From NCBI GenBank assembly GCA_020632695.1, contig JACKFB010000008.1, positions 186,001 through 250,000 of the forward strand: a stretch of 64,000 nucleotides of DNA, written 5' to 3'. The notes under the pieces are model-generated. The model worked only from the letters and a program-made list of their open reading frames with translations. It was not told the origin of the DNA and did not search any database. This stretch comes from Deltaproteobacteria bacterium (GTDB lineage: Bacteria; Myxococcota_A; UBA9042; PHBI01; JACKFB01). Shown piece after piece: positions 46,434 to 55,788 of the stretch; position 1 is the stretch's first letter, and each line of letters starts with the position of its first letter. Position numbers and translations under genes: made by a program.

Positions 46434-49045
46434 GCAGCCCGGAGGGCCTGCCCACCAACGCGGTGTACGGGTTCACGGCGATGCTGCTCAAGCTGGTGCG
46501 CGAGGAGAAGCCCGACGCCCTGGCGGTGGTCTTCGACAAGTCGGGCCGCAGCTTCCGCAACGACCTGTACGCGCCCTACAAGGCGCATCGCCCGGCGCCG
46601 CCGCCCGATCTGGTGCCGCAGTTCCCGCTGGTGCGCGACGTCACGCGGGCCTTCAACATCCCCGCCCTCGAGATGGAGGGCTACGAGGCGGACGACATCA
46701 TCGCGACGCTGGCGACCCGGGCCCGGCGCGAGGGGATCGAGACGGTCATCGTGTCCTCGGACAAGGATCTGATGCAGCTCGTGGGGCCGGGCGTGCGCAT
46801 GCTCGACACCATGAAGGACGTCATCTACGACGAGGCGGGCGTCCTCGAGAAGATGGGCGTCCGGCCCGAGCAGATCGTCGACTTCCTCGCCCTGCTCGGC
46901 GACTCGGTCGACAACATCCCGGGGGTGCCGGGCATCGGGAAGAAGACCGCCGCCGACCTGCTGGGCAGCTACGAGTCGCTCGACGGCATCTACGCGCACA
47001 TCGAGGCGATGAAGGGCAAGCGGCGCGAGAACCTCGAGACCTTCCGCGAGCAGGCCTACCTCGCGCAGAAGCTCGCGACGGTGGCCTGCGACGTGCCCAT
47101 CGACATCGCCATGGACGCGCTGACGGTCCAGGAGCCCGACAAGGCCGCGCTGACCGAGCTCTTCAGCCGCCTGGGCTTCAAGACCTGGCATCGCGAGTTC
47201 CACGACGCCGAGGCCCTGGACACCGGCCCGCGCCTGGCCCGTGAGGGCTACTCCCTGGTGAGCACCGAGGCCGAGCTGCGCGCGCTGGCCGAGACGCTGT
47301 CGAAGGCGCGGCTGGTGGCCTTCGACACCGAGACGACCGGCCTCGACCCGCGGCGCTCCGAGCTGGTCGGCCTCTCCTTCGCCACCGACACCCGCCACGC
47401 CTGGTACGTGCCCATCCGGCATCAGCTGATGGACGCGAGCGCCGTGCAGCTCACCCCCGAGGCGGCGCTGGCGGCCCTCGACCCCATCCTGGCGGACCCC
47501 GCGCGCCCCAAGGCCGCCCACAACGCCAAGTTCGACATCCAGGTGCTGCGGCGCGCCGGCGTCACGGTGCGCGGCCTCGCCTTCGACACGATGCTGGCCA
47601 GCTACCTGCTCGACCCGGGCCGCTACGCGCACAGCCTGGACAACATCGCCCTGGACCGCCTCAACCACAAGACGGTGAAGTTCTCCGACGTCGCCGGCAG
47701 CGGGAAGGACCAGGTCACCTTCGACCGCGTGCCGCTGGCCACCGCGCGCGATTACGCCTGCGAGGACGCCCAGGTGGTGATGGCGCTGGAAGAGCTCTTC
47801 GTGCCCGAGCTCGAGGCCGCCGGGCTGCGCGGGCTGCTCGACGAGCTGGAGCTGCCCCTGGCCCAGGTGCTCGCCGACATGGAGGACACCGGCGTCCGCA
47901 TCGACAGCGACCGCCTGCACGCGCTGTCCGAGGAGCTGGGCGAGCGGGCGCAGGCGCTGGAGACCGAGGCCCACGCGCTGGCCGGCGAGAGCTTCTCGCT
48001 GGGCTCTCCCAAGCAGATCGGCCACATCCTCTTCGAGGTCCTGGGCCTGCCCGCCTCCAAGAAGACGAAGACCGGCTGGTCCACCGACAGCTCGGTGCTC
48101 GAGGAGCTGGCGCCGGTCCACCCGCTGCCGCGCCTCATCCTCGACTGGCGCCAGGCCACCAAGCTCAAGTCCACCTACACCGACGTGCTGCCGACCCTGG
48201 TCAACCCGGACACCGGCCGCATCCACACCTCCTACAACCAGGCCGTGGCCGCCACCGGGCGCCTCAGCTCCACCGACCCGAACCTGCAGAACATCCCCGT
48301 GCGCACCGAGGACGGCCAGCGCATCCGCGAGGCCTTCGTCGCCGCGCCGGGCCGCGTGCTGCTCTCGGCCGACTACAGCCAGATCGAGCTGCGGGTGCTG
48401 GCCCACATGGCGGGCGAGACCGCCATGCAGCGCGCCTTCCAAGACGGCGCCGACATCCACGCGCGCACCGCCCACGAGCTCTTCGGCACCCCCGAGGCCG
48501 AGGTCACCCGCGAGCAGCGCTCGGTCGCCAAGACCATCAACTTCGGCATCCTGTACGGCATGAGCGCCTTCCGCCTGGCGCGCGAGCAGAACCTCAGCCG
48601 CACCGAGGCCCAGGCGATCATCGACCGCTACTTCTCGCGCTACCCGCGCATCCAGCGCTGGAAGGACCAGACCCTGGAGGCGGCCCAGCGCGACGGGCAG
48701 GTCAGCACGATGCTGGGGCGCATCCGGCGCATCCCCGACATCACGTCGAAGAACGTCATGGCGCGCCGCGGCGCCGAGCGGGTGGCCATCAACACGCCGA
48801 TCCAGGGGACGGCCGCCGACATCATCAAGCTGGCGATGGTGAAGCTGCACCGCGAGCTGCCCAAGGCGTCGCCCGACGCGCTGATGGTCCTGCAGGTACA
48901 CGACGAGCTGGTGTTCGAGGTGCCCGAGGCCGAGGCCCCGAAGCTGGCCGATTTCGTGACGCGGGTCATGGGGGGCGTGGTAGATCTGGACGTGCCGCTG
49001 GTGGTCAACGCGGCATGGGGAACGAGCTGGTTGGAGGCCCATTGA
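46358..49045 (+). CDS. polA: DNA polymerase I
   Basis: An 895-aa three-domain enzyme for repair and Okazaki-fragment maturation. Residues 1-290: 5'-3' exonuclease (LYLVDGSTYIFRAFFAI, VVFDKSGRSFRNDLY, LLGDSVDNIPGVPGIGKKTA). Residues about 310-490: an intact 3'-5' exonuclease (VAFDTETTGLDP, AAHNAKFDIQVLR, DYACEDAQVV). Residues about 500-895: polymerase A domain (LSADYSQIELRVLAHMAGE, SVAKTINFGILYGMSAF, LQVHDELVFEVP). ATG 46358 lies inside the end of the upstream frame; a purine-rich stretch precedes it. Confidence 0.97.
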   Translation: MEPKRLYLVDGSTYIFRAFFAIRSLSSPEGLPTNAVYGFTAMLLKLVREEKPDALAVVFDKSGRSFRNDLYAPYKAHRPAPPPDLVPQFPLVRDVTRAFNIPALEMEGYEADDIIATLATRARREGIETVIVSSDKDLMQLVGPGVRMLDTMKDVIYDEAGVLEKMGVRPEQIVDFLALLGDSVDNIPGVPGIGKKTAADLLGSYESLDGIYAHIEAMKGKRRENLETFREQAYLAQKLATVACDVPIDIAMDALTVQEPDKAALTELFSRLGFKTWHREFHDAEALDTGPRLAREGYSLVSTEAELRALAETLSKARLVAFDTETTGLDPRRSELVGLSFATDTRHAWYVPIRHQLMDASAVQLTPEAALAALDPILADPARPKAAHNAKFDIQVLRRAGVTVRGLAFDTMLASYLLDPGRYAHSLDNIALDRLNHKTVKFSDVAGSGKDQVTFDRVPLATARDYACEDAQVVMALEELFVPELEAAGLRGLLDELELPLAQVLADMEDTGVRIDSDRLHALSEELGERAQALETEAHALAGESFSLGSPKQIGHILFEVLGLPASKKTKTGWSTDSSVLEELAPVHPLPRLILDWRQATKLKSTYTDVLPTLVNPDTGRIHTSYNQAVAATGRLSSTDPNLQNIPVRTEDGQRIREAFVAAPGRVLLSADYSQIELRVLAHMAGETAMQRAFQDGADIHARTAHELFGTPEAEVTREQRSVAKTINFGILYGMSAFRLAREQNLSRTEAQAIIDRYFSRYPRIQRWKDQTLEAAQRDGQVSTMLGRIRRIPDITSKNVMARRGAERVAINTPIQGTAADIIKLAMVKLHRELPKASPDALMVLQVHDELVFEVPEAEAPKLADFVTRVMGGVVDLDVPLVVNAAWGTSWLEAH

Positions 49046-50898
49046 CGCAGGCGGACTCGGGCGTGCTGGCGACGACGCAGACCGCGCTCCCGGGCGCCGA
49101 GGCCGGGATGGCCGAGGCCACCGTGAGCGAGATGGCGCACCGCATCGCAGAGCTGCAGGCGCAGCTCCGGCTCGAGCGGCTCAAGCTCGAGGGCATCGAG
49201 GAGATCAGCCGCGCCCTGGGCAGCGAGCACAACATCGAGCGCATCCTCGAGATCGTCATGGAGCGCACGACCGAGCTGCTCGACGCCGAGCGGTCCACGC
49301 TCTTCGTGGTCGACGAGCAGAGCCGGACCCTGTGGTCGCGGGCGACCCAGGGCGGCGACGTCGAGGTGCTCGAGGTGCCGCTGGGCCACGGCATCGCCGG
49401 CTGGGTGGCCGAGCACGGCCGCTCGGTCAACGTGAAGGACGCCTACAAGGACCCGCGCTTCGACGGCAGCCAGGACCAGAAGACCGGCTATCGCACGCGC
49501 TCGATGGTGTGCGCCCCGCTGCGCGACTCGCAGCAGAAGCTCATCGGCGTCATCGAGGTGCTCAACAAGCGCGACGGCTACTTCACGCCGGCCGACGAGG
49601 ACCTGCTCGCGGCCATCGCGTCGCAGGCCGCCATCAGCATCCAGAACGCCACGCTCTACGTCGACATCGTCGGCAAGAACATCGACCTGCTCGAGACCTC
49701 CATGCGCCTGGAGGCCCGCACCGCCGAGATCGAGCTGCTCTTCCGGGTCGAGCGCGCCGCCGCCACCGCCACCACCCTGCCCTCGGCCCTTGCCGCGCTG
49801 GTCGACGAGACCCTGGCGGAGTTCCCCTGCGGCGCGGCGGCGGTGTGGCTGGTCGACGAGGCGCGCGACGCCGTGCTGCCCGCCCACGCCTCGGCCTGCG
49901 ACGCCGCGATGCTGGACGGCTCCGACGGCTCGCTCGGCCAGGAGGTCGCCTCGCGCGTGCTGGCGTCGGGCGAGTGCCTGCGCCTGCCGCCGCGCACGGC
50001 CGCCGACGGCGAGCTGGCCGAGCGCATCGCCGCCGAGCCGCGCTGGAAGGTGGACCACCTGGTCGCCGTCCCCATCGTCCACAAGGACCGGCGCCTGGGA
50101 GCGCTCATCCTGGTGAACCGGGCGGCCGGCCACCGCGGCTTCGACGACCAGGACGTGCGCATCCTGCAGCTCATCACGGCCCGCTTCGGGCTGACGGTGG
50201 CCATCGCCCACGCCCAGGACGAGGAGCACAAGGCCGAGCGCCTGGCCACCATCGGCCAGATGCTGTCCAGCGTGCTGCACGACATGAAGACGCCGCTCAC
50301 CATCATCGGCGGCTACGCGCGGCTGATGGCGCGCACCGACGAGGCCGACAAGCGCGAGGCCCAGCGCGAGCACATCCGCCGGCAGATCCAGCAGCTCAAG
50401 GACATGACGGTGGAGCTGCTGGCCTTCGCGCGCGGCGAGACCGAGGTGCTGCTGCGCAAGGTCTTCGTGCGCGACTTCCTCGAGGACGTCCGCAGCCAGC
50501 TCGCCGAGGAGTTCGCCGACAGCGGCGTCGAGCTGGTGGTCGAGGCGGCCTACGGCGGCGCCGTGCGCATGGACGAGACGAAGATGCGGCGGGTCATCTA
50601 CAACCTCGCGCGCAACGGCCGCGAGGCGATGGCTGCCACCGGCGGGACTTTTTCCATCCGCGTGGAAGGGGATGACACCCAGGTGGTGTTCCACTTCTCC
50701 GACACGGGCCCCGGTCTGCCGGACGCGATACGCGGACGGCTCTTCGAGCCCTTCGCCACGTGGGGCAAGAAGCACGGAACGGGATTGGGTCTGGCGATCG
50801 TGAAGAAGATCGTCGACGAGCATCGCGGGACCATCTCGGTCGACTCCGAACCCGGACGCGGCACGACCTTCAGCATCACCATCCCCTCCGCCGACTGA
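49015..50898 (+). CDS. Cytoplasmic GAF-GAF sensor histidine kinase
   Basis: A 627-aa soluble kinase. The first part has a coiled-coil (AELQAQLRLERLKLEGIEEI), then GAF 1 (LLDAERSTLFVVDEQSRTLWSRATQGG; IGVIEVLNKRDGYFTPADEDLL) and GAF 2 (EFPCGAAAVWLVDEARDAV). The HisKA box is SSVLHDMKTPLTIIGGYARLM with the phosphorylated His at about residue 422. The ATPase domain has NLARNGREAM (N box), DTGPGLPDAI and GTGLGLAIVKKIVDEH. No membrane segment. ATG 49015 is inside the polA end; a TTG at 49042 that overlaps the polA stop is an alternative. No response regulator is adjacent. Confidence 0.92.
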   Translation: MGNELVGGPLTQADSGVLATTQTALPGAEAGMAEATVSEMAHRIAELQAQLRLERLKLEGIEEISRALGSEHNIERILEIVMERTTELLDAERSTLFVVDEQSRTLWSRATQGGDVEVLEVPLGHGIAGWVAEHGRSVNVKDAYKDPRFDGSQDQKTGYRTRSMVCAPLRDSQQKLIGVIEVLNKRDGYFTPADEDLLAAIASQAAISIQNATLYVDIVGKNIDLLETSMRLEARTAEIELLFRVERAAATATTLPSALAALVDETLAEFPCGAAAVWLVDEARDAVLPAHASACDAAMLDGSDGSLGQEVASRVLASGECLRLPPRTAADGELAERIAAEPRWKVDHLVAVPIVHKDRRLGALILVNRAAGHRGFDDQDVRILQLITARFGLTVAIAHAQDEEHKAERLATIGQMLSSVLHDMKTPLTIIGGYARLMARTDEADKREAQREHIRRQIQQLKDMTVELLAFARGETEVLLRKVFVRDFLEDVRSQLAEEFADSGVELVVEAAYGGAVRMDETKMRRVIYNLARNGREAMAATGGTFSIRVEGDDTQVVFHFSDTGPGLPDAIRGRLFEPFATWGKKHGTGLGLAIVKKIVDEHRGTISVDSEPGRGTTFSITIPSAD

Positions 50899-50951
50899 CG
50901 GGCCGTCGCCACGCCCCGCGGTCTCCAGACGAAGAAGAAGGGACGCAGCCC

Positions 50952-51578
50952 ATGTCACTGTACGAGCTCTTCGAGCGGGGCGGCCCGCTCATGTGGGCCA
51001 TCCTCATCGCTTCGATCGTAGGGATCGCGGCGTTCATCGAGCGGATGTGGGCGCTGCGGCGGTCGCGCATCCTGCCCGAGTCGGTGCTGGAGAGCCTGCT
51101 CAAGCACCTGGAGGCCGGCGACCGCGAGCGGGCCGCGCAGCTCTGTCGGGACCACCAGGCCTCGCTGTGCCGTATCGTCGACGCGGGCCTGCGCCACCGC
51201 GCCGGCGGGCGGACGGTCGCGCGCGAGGCCATGGAGGAGACGGGGCGGGTCGAGGTCGCGCAGCTCGAGGTGGGCGTCGGCGCGCTGTCGACGGTGGCGG
51301 CCATCGCGCCGCTGCTGGGTCTGCTCGGCACGGTCACCGGCATGATCAAGGTGTTTCGCGACGTGGCCGGGTCGCAGAACCCGGACATCGCGCTGCTGGC
51401 GCGCGGCATCTGGGAGGCGCTGCTGACCACCGGCGCCGGCCTGACCGTCGCCATCCCGATCTACGTGGCCTACCGCTTCGTCGAGGGGCGCATCGGACAC
51501 CACGAGCGCGACCTGGAGGAGGCCGGCCTCGAGGTGCTGGACCTCATCTGCCCGCCGGCGCCCGGAGACGAGGCGTGA
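50952..51578 (+). CDS. MotA/TolQ/ExbB family proton channel protein
   Basis: A 208-aa membrane protein with three helices: an N-terminal helix (GPLMWAILIASIVGIAAFIERM), and two helices around residues 115-140 and 150-175 (TVAAIAPLLGLLGTVTGMIKVF and LLTTGAGLTVAIPIYVAYRFV), which contain the family LLGLLGTVTGM motif. With ExbD it uses the proton gradient to power an outer-membrane process. ATG 50952 is preferred; the longer frame from 50760 is a shadow. The following exbD-like gene overlaps by four bases. Confidence 0.93.
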   Translation: MSLYELFERGGPLMWAILIASIVGIAAFIERMWALRRSRILPESVLESLLKHLEAGDRERAAQLCRDHQASLCRIVDAGLRHRAGGRTVAREAMEETGRVEVAQLEVGVGALSTVAAIAPLLGLLGTVTGMIKVFRDVAGSQNPDIALLARGIWEALLTTGAGLTVAIPIYVAYRFVEGRIGHHERDLEEAGLEVLDLICPPAPGDEA

Positions 51579-52120
51579 ACTTCCGCTCCACGCGCGGGCG
51601 GCGCGGGCGCGTCGAGACCAGCATCGACATCACCAGCCTGGTCGACGTGGTGTTCCTGCTGCTGATCTTCCTGCTGGTGACCACCACCTTCAAGCGCGAG
51701 GAGCACGCCTTCCCGGTGGAGCTGCCGACCTCGAGCGTGAAGCAGGTGACGATCACCACGGACAAGACGACGATCTTCATCACCAAGGACGGCGGGCTAC
51801 ACCTGCTGACCGTACCCTCGGACGCGGCGCCGGGCGTCCCGCTCGGCCAGGGCAGCGCCGACGCGCTCACCGACGAGGAGCTGGAGAAGCGCCTGGCGGA
51901 GCTGCACGAGCGCCGGCCCGACGCGCCGGTGGCCATCCGCGCCGAGCAGGAGACCCGCTACCAGCGCATGATCGACGTGGTGGCGCTGGTGGAGAGCGCG
52001 GGCTTCACGAACCTCTACTTCCCCTACGAGCACGAGGCCGGCGCGCCGCCGGCTCCCGGGTCCGCGCCCGCACCCGCGCCCGCTCCTGCGCCCTCCCCCG
52101 CCCCCGCTCCCGAGCCCTGA
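51575..52120 (+). CDS. ExbD/TolR family protein
   Basis: A 181-aa protein with a short N-terminal basic region, one helix (DITSLVDVVFLLLIFLLVTTTF) carrying the proton-relay Asp in SLVDVVFLLLIF, and a periplasmic domain. The last ~25 residues are an Ala-Pro repeat (APAPAPAPAPSPAPAPEP), an unusual extended tail. GTG 51575 forms a GTGA overlap with the ExbB-like gene. No TonB or Pal gene is adjacent, so the energised partner is unknown. Confidence 0.9.
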   Translation: MNFRSTRGRRGRVETSIDITSLVDVVFLLLIFLLVTTTFKREEHAFPVELPTSSVKQVTITTDKTTIFITKDGGLHLLTVPSDAAPGVPLGQGSADALTDEELEKRLAELHERRPDAPVAIRAEQETRYQRMIDVVALVESAGFTNLYFPYEHEAGAPPAPGSAPAPAPAPAPSPAPAPEP

Positions 52121-52152
52121 GCCGCAGCCCGTCCCGATCCCCGGCGGCTTTC

Positions 52153-52181
52153 TTGGCATCTGGCTTGCTCCCCCTTAGGCT
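52153..52181 (+). promoter_or_regulatory. Candidate promoter before the FtsB-like gene
   Basis: TTGGCA (52153-52158), 17 bases, TAGGCT (52176-52181) fits sigma-70. The same stretch also reads TGGCAT-N5-TTGCT (52154-52169), one mismatch from the sigma-54 consensus. The sigma class cannot be settled by eye. Confidence 0.35.
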
Positions 52182-52223
52182 CCTTCGTCATCCATCCGTC
52201 ACGAACGACGCCAGCCTCGGTCG

Positions 52224-52538
52224 GTGCGCATGTTCGAAGCCAGAAGCAGCATCCTCTTCCGACGCGTCCTCATCGGCCTGCTCGTCGCCGGCGTCATCGG
52301 CATCCTGACGCTGCGCGTGGTCGACCCGGCCCGCACCGCGCGCGCCGAGATGCTGGAGCGTCAGCTCGCGCGCCTGGAGACCATCGACGGCGTGATGGGG
52401 CGCGAGAACGCGCGCCTCGAGGAGCGCCTGCGCGGCCTCGAGGAGGGCAGCACCGCCTGGAAGGAGCTGGCGCGCCGACAGCACGGGATGCTCTCGGCCG
52501 GCGAGGTCATCTTCCGCTTTCCGGTGGCCTCACGCTGA
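52224..52538 (+). CDS. FtsB/DivIC-like septum formation initiator
   Basis: A 104-aa bitopic protein: one helix (FRRVLIGLLVAGVIGILTLRVV) near the N-terminus, then a leucine-rich coiled coil (ARAEMLERQLARLETIDGVMGRENARLEERLRGLEEG), then ELARRQHGMLSAGEVIFRFP, the conserved end of the DivIC/FtsB family. GTG 52224 or ATG 52230 can be the start. Such proteins join the FtsQ/FtsL complex in the divisome. The 3' end overlaps a convergent lipoprotein-like gene by 32 bases. Confidence 0.85.
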   Translation: MRMFEARSSILFRRVLIGLLVAGVIGILTLRVVDPARTARAEMLERQLARLETIDGVMGRENARLEERLRGLEEGSTAWKELARRQHGMLSAGEVIFRFPVASR

Positions 52539-53124
52539 AGATCGCCGCCTGCTCGCGCAGCAGCAGGTCGCCGAGGCAGCTCGTCGTCTGGCGCTGACGC
52601 CGCAGCCGGTTGGCGTCGTCGCGAGCCTCCTGACAGGCCCAGGTGTTGGGGCCCGACTCCTCGCACAGGCGCTGCTGGAGCAGGCGGCAGGCGTTGAGGC
52701 CCTTGCCGCGCGCCGGCTCGCCCTTGGCCTCGATGAGGGCATGGTGGCGCTCCAGCACCGCGTCGCAGGCAGCCTCCCACTCCGGAGGCCGCTCGGCTGG
52801 GAAGGCGCGGCGTGCCTCGGCGCACTCCTCGCCGTCGGGGCCGAGCCCCTCGCAGGCGCGCGCCAGGAGCCGCTCACAGGGAGTGAGCGCGGCGTCCTCG
52901 TCGGCGTCGGCGGGCTCGGCGGCGGGCGCCTCCACGGGCGGCGCGGTGGTGGACGCGTCCTCTGGCTCGGGCGCCTCCGCGGTAGTGGCCGGCAGCACCT
53001 CGGCAGCCCAGCGCACCACCTTGTCGGCCGGCTCGCGGCCGCAGCCTGGCGCCCCCGCGCACACCCACGCCAGCGCGTACGCCGCCAGCACGCTCCCCAG
53101 CGCGCTCCGGGGTGCCTCGCCCAC
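52507..53124 (-). CDS. Exported or lipid-anchored hypothetical protein (205 aa)
   Basis: From GTG 53124 the N-terminus (VLAAYALAWVCAGAPGC) contains a possible lipobox GAPGC. An acidic Glu/Pro/Ala linker (residues about 45-80) leads to a helical C-terminal domain with eight cysteines (PCERLLARACEGLG, EECAEARR, ACDAVLE, ACRLLQQRLCEESG, ACQEARDD, SCLGDLL), likely disulfide-bonded. It starts just after the transporter stop and converges on the FtsB-like gene, overlapping it by 32 bases. Function unknown. Confidence 0.6.
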   Translation of the reverse strand: MGEAPRSALGSVLAAYALAWVCAGAPGCGREPADKVVRWAAEVLPATTAEAPEPEDASTTAPPVEAPAAEPADADEDAALTPCERLLARACEGLGPDGEECAEARRAFPAERPPEWEAACDAVLERHHALIEAKGEPARGKGLNACRLLQQRLCEESGPNTWACQEARDDANRLRRQRQTTSCLGDLLLREQAAIFSVRPPESGR

Positions 53125-53127
53125 GCC

Positions 53128-54699
53128 TCAGTGCGCCCCGGCCTTCGCCCGCGGCTGCGGCTTGGCGTTCCAGATGCGCAGCGCCAGCAGCAGCCCCACG
53201 CCGGCCACCGGCACCATGATGACCGGCCACATCCACCAGTTCGCCGGATCCTGGCCGGCCTCGCCCTTGGGCAGCACCTGCCCGTAGATGATGGCCTGGG
53301 CCGCCGTGCCCAGGTACACGAGGCCGTCGATGATTCCGACCGCCACGCCCACGTTTCGCCGGCCGCCGAAGTCCATGCTGGCGGTCCCGGAGAGCATCCC
53401 GTGCACCCCGATGATGCACAGGGACATGAACACCATCAGCCACCCCACGACCGGAGTGGTGAGGATGCCGATGAGCACGGCGGCGCCGGCGAGCATGCCG
53501 GCGTAGAGCATCCCGGCGACCGGGCCGCGGCGGGATTGGAAGACCCGGTCGCTGATGATGCCGGCGATGGTGCCGCCGAGGATGCCCGCGCAGCAGAGCA
53601 GCATCCCCCAGTGGTGCGGCACGAAGGACTCCATGATGTGGGTCTCCTTCGCGAAGATGATGTACCACTGCATGATCGCGTTGCGCAGAAACCCGCTGCA
53701 GAACTCGATGGCGGCGATGGTGACGATGACCGGGTTGGTGAACATGCGGCGCGCCACCTCGAACACGCCCAGGCGGGGGCCCGTGTCGCCCGAGGAGGCG
53801 TCGGCGGTGTCGAAGTCCCGCTGTCCTGCGTCCCCCGGTGTGTCGCGCACGAAGAAGAAGTCGAGCAGCGCGAAGAAGAGCAGCAGCCCGGCGGGGATGT
53901 AGAAGACCCACCAGAAGGGAGCGACGGCGCCTTCGATGCCGGCGACGCTGCCCTGGGCGGCCTCGACGATGATGCGGCCGCCGTCGTAGGCGAAGTAGAC
54001 GCCCAGGGAGATGAGCACGCCGAAGATGGCGCCGAACACGCCGCGCTCGGAGACGTGGAACCAGGAGGCGTTGACCTTGACGATGGAGACCGCGCCGAAG
54101 CTCTGGAAGTACATGTTGAGCGCGTAGAGGATGCTGAAGGTGACGACCAGGTGGCTCGGGGCGTAGCGGCCGGTGAGGATGGCCCACACGGTGACGCCCA
54201 TGAGGATGTTCATGAGCGCGGCGCCGATCGCCGAGATCATGATGGTGCGGCGGCCGCCGATGCGGTCGGTGAGCGGGCCGTTGATGACGAAGGACACGCC
54301 GTAGACCAATGTGCCCCAGAAGAAGATGGTGCCGAAGTCCTCCTTGGGCATCAGCGAGCCCAGGGCGTTCTTCGAGACCGTCAGGTTGTAGCGGCCCATG
54401 TAGAGGAAGGCGTAGGTCAGGCCCAGCGGCAGCCAGTTGAGGACGCGGCGGCGGCGGAAGGCGTCGGAGTGGCCGAGCTGGACCCGCGGCAGGCGCCCGA
54501 TGACGATGGCGACCACGACCAGCAGGATGACGATCGGCTCGAGCTCCTCGACCACCTTCCGGAGCGAGCTCATCTCGCCGGCGGCGGCGGCCTCGGCGGC
54601 CAGCGCGGGCAGCCCGGCAGCGGCGACGCAGATCAGCGCGGCGAGCAGCCGGCGGCCCAGCGTGGCGGCGGTGCGAAGGAGCGGGATGGTGGCTTCCAC
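53128..54699 (-). CDS. MFS transporter, organophosphate:phosphate antiporter (GlpT/UhpT) type
   Basis: A 523-aa protein with about twelve membrane helices. WLPLGLTYAFLYMGRYNLTVSKNALG near residue 88 is the OPA-family N-terminal signature (with the substrate-binding Arg), and FGTIFFWGTLVYGVSFVINGPLTDRIGGRRTIM is the MFS loop 2-3 motif. An unusual N-terminal leader with an extra hydrophobic helix (LLAALICVAAAGLPALAA, residues about 18-36) and a short linker precedes the core, possibly a signal peptide. The substrate (glycerol-3-phosphate, hexose phosphate or another) is not clear. Confidence 0.88.
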   Translation of the reverse strand: MEATIPLLRTAATLGRRLLAALICVAAAGLPALAAEAAAAGEMSSLRKVVEELEPIVILLVVVAIVIGRLPRVQLGHSDAFRRRRVLNWLPLGLTYAFLYMGRYNLTVSKNALGSLMPKEDFGTIFFWGTLVYGVSFVINGPLTDRIGGRRTIMISAIGAALMNILMGVTVWAILTGRYAPSHLVVTFSILYALNMYFQSFGAVSIVKVNASWFHVSERGVFGAIFGVLISLGVYFAYDGGRIIVEAAQGSVAGIEGAVAPFWWVFYIPAGLLLFFALLDFFFVRDTPGDAGQRDFDTADASSGDTGPRLGVFEVARRMFTNPVIVTIAAIEFCSGFLRNAIMQWYIIFAKETHIMESFVPHHWGMLLCCAGILGGTIAGIISDRVFQSRRGPVAGMLYAGMLAGAAVLIGILTTPVVGWLMVFMSLCIIGVHGMLSGTASMDFGGRRNVGVAVGIIDGLVYLGTAAQAIIYGQVLPKGEAGQDPANWWMWPVIMVPVAGVGLLLALRIWNAKPQPRAKAGAH

Positions 54700-54803
54700 G
54701 GGCGGCCGTTCCTTTCCGCGTCACGAAGGCCGGACCGACGCGGTGGGACGTGCCTACCGCGGGCCGCGCGGCACGGTCAACCGGGCGAGGCGGCGCGCGC
54801 GGG

Positions 54804-55514
54804 TCAGGGCAGCAGGCCGCGGAAATCGGCGACGCGCTGGAGGCCCGGCGCCAGCGGCGGCGCACCGGGCGCGCAGGAGGTGTCCAGCAGCACGCAGGCC
54901 GCCGCGGGGAAGGCCTCGTGGAAGAGGTTGCAGAGGCCCGGCTCGTTGTCGAACACGGCGACGACCTCGCCAGTGGCGCGCAGATGCTCGACCACCGAGG
55001 CCTTGTACTCCTCGTCGGGGGTGCTGAAGCGATCCTTCAGGATGATGCGCGTGTCCACCGTCCCCACCGGGAAGCCGTCGCGCTGCAGCGCCTGCACGGT
55101 GCCGACCAGCATGTTGGGGGCGTCGCGGCCGGTCAGGTAGGCGGGCACCAGCCCGGCGGTGTATAGCGCGCGCACGAAGGCCACCGCGCCCGGGTTGGGC
55201 AGGTCGTGGATGACGTAGGCGTCGGTGAAGAAGCGCTCGAACCAGAAGGTCTGGACCTGCTCGATGAGCGCCTCGTCGGTCACGCCCAGGGCGCGCAGGG
55301 TGTCGCCGGTGCGGTAGGCCATCGCCGAGCGCGCCAGGGTGTCGAGGCGTTCGTAGAGGCCCGGGTGCCCGACGGCGTGCAGGTGGGCGAACTCCTGCAG
55401 GATGCGCAGCGTCCGCGGCGTGTTGTCGTAGAGGGTGCCGTCCAGGTCCAGGACGACCAGCGGATCGCGCCCCGCCGCCCGCGCGCGCTCGGCGGCGCCG
55501 AGGATCGTTGCCAT
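54804..55514 (-). CDS. HAD-family hydrolase
   Basis: A 236-aa phosphatase-like protein. I chose ATG 55514, because the domain starts MATILGAAERARAAGRDPLVVLDLDGTLYDNTPR with the nucleophile Asp in DLDGTLYD; the longer frame from 55742 adds a low-complexity leader. The Thr in VPAYLTGRDAPNM (motif II), the Lys in RFSTPDEEYKAS and the Asp in AVFDNEPGL (motif IV) follow. Substrate unknown. The 273 bases before the next minus-strand gene hold no gene I can support. Confidence 0.85.
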   Translation of the reverse strand: MATILGAAERARAAGRDPLVVLDLDGTLYDNTPRTLRILQEFAHLHAVGHPGLYERLDTLARSAMAYRTGDTLRALGVTDEALIEQVQTFWFERFFTDAYVIHDLPNPGAVAFVRALYTAGLVPAYLTGRDAPNMLVGTVQALQRDGFPVGTVDTRIILKDRFSTPDEEYKASVVEHLRATGEVVAVFDNEPGLCNLFHEAFPAAACVLLDTSCAPGAPPLAPGLQRVADFRGLLP

Positions 55515-55788
55515 GAGCGAAGAAGCAGCCACGCGTCCCTCCTGCGAGGCGGCGAGCCTTGCACGCGCGAAAGCACCGGGCAACCACCCTGTGCGGGCGT
55601 CCTGCGCGGCGGCCCGGCGACGCCGCGGCGCGCTCAGCGGGTGCTCTGACGCGCGGACCGAGGGGGCGCCAGCGACGTGCTTCCAAGCGCTTGCACCCCG
55701 GAGGATGCTCGGCTCGCCGGGAGGCGAGGCGCTCAGGTCCATGAAAAGCCTCGCTCCAGCCGAGCGGCGGCAGAACGTGAGATCCCCT

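Noticed and set aside
45545..49042. Minus-strand open frame of 1165 codons
   Set aside because: It is antisense to polA and its neighbour, has a biased His/Gly/Leu/Val-Asp composition typical of GC-rich shadows, and polA is certain.
52154..52169. Second sigma-54 promoter before the FtsB-like gene
   Set aside because: There is one mismatch in the -24 box and a good sigma-70 pair overlaps it, so I list the site as an unspecified promoter.
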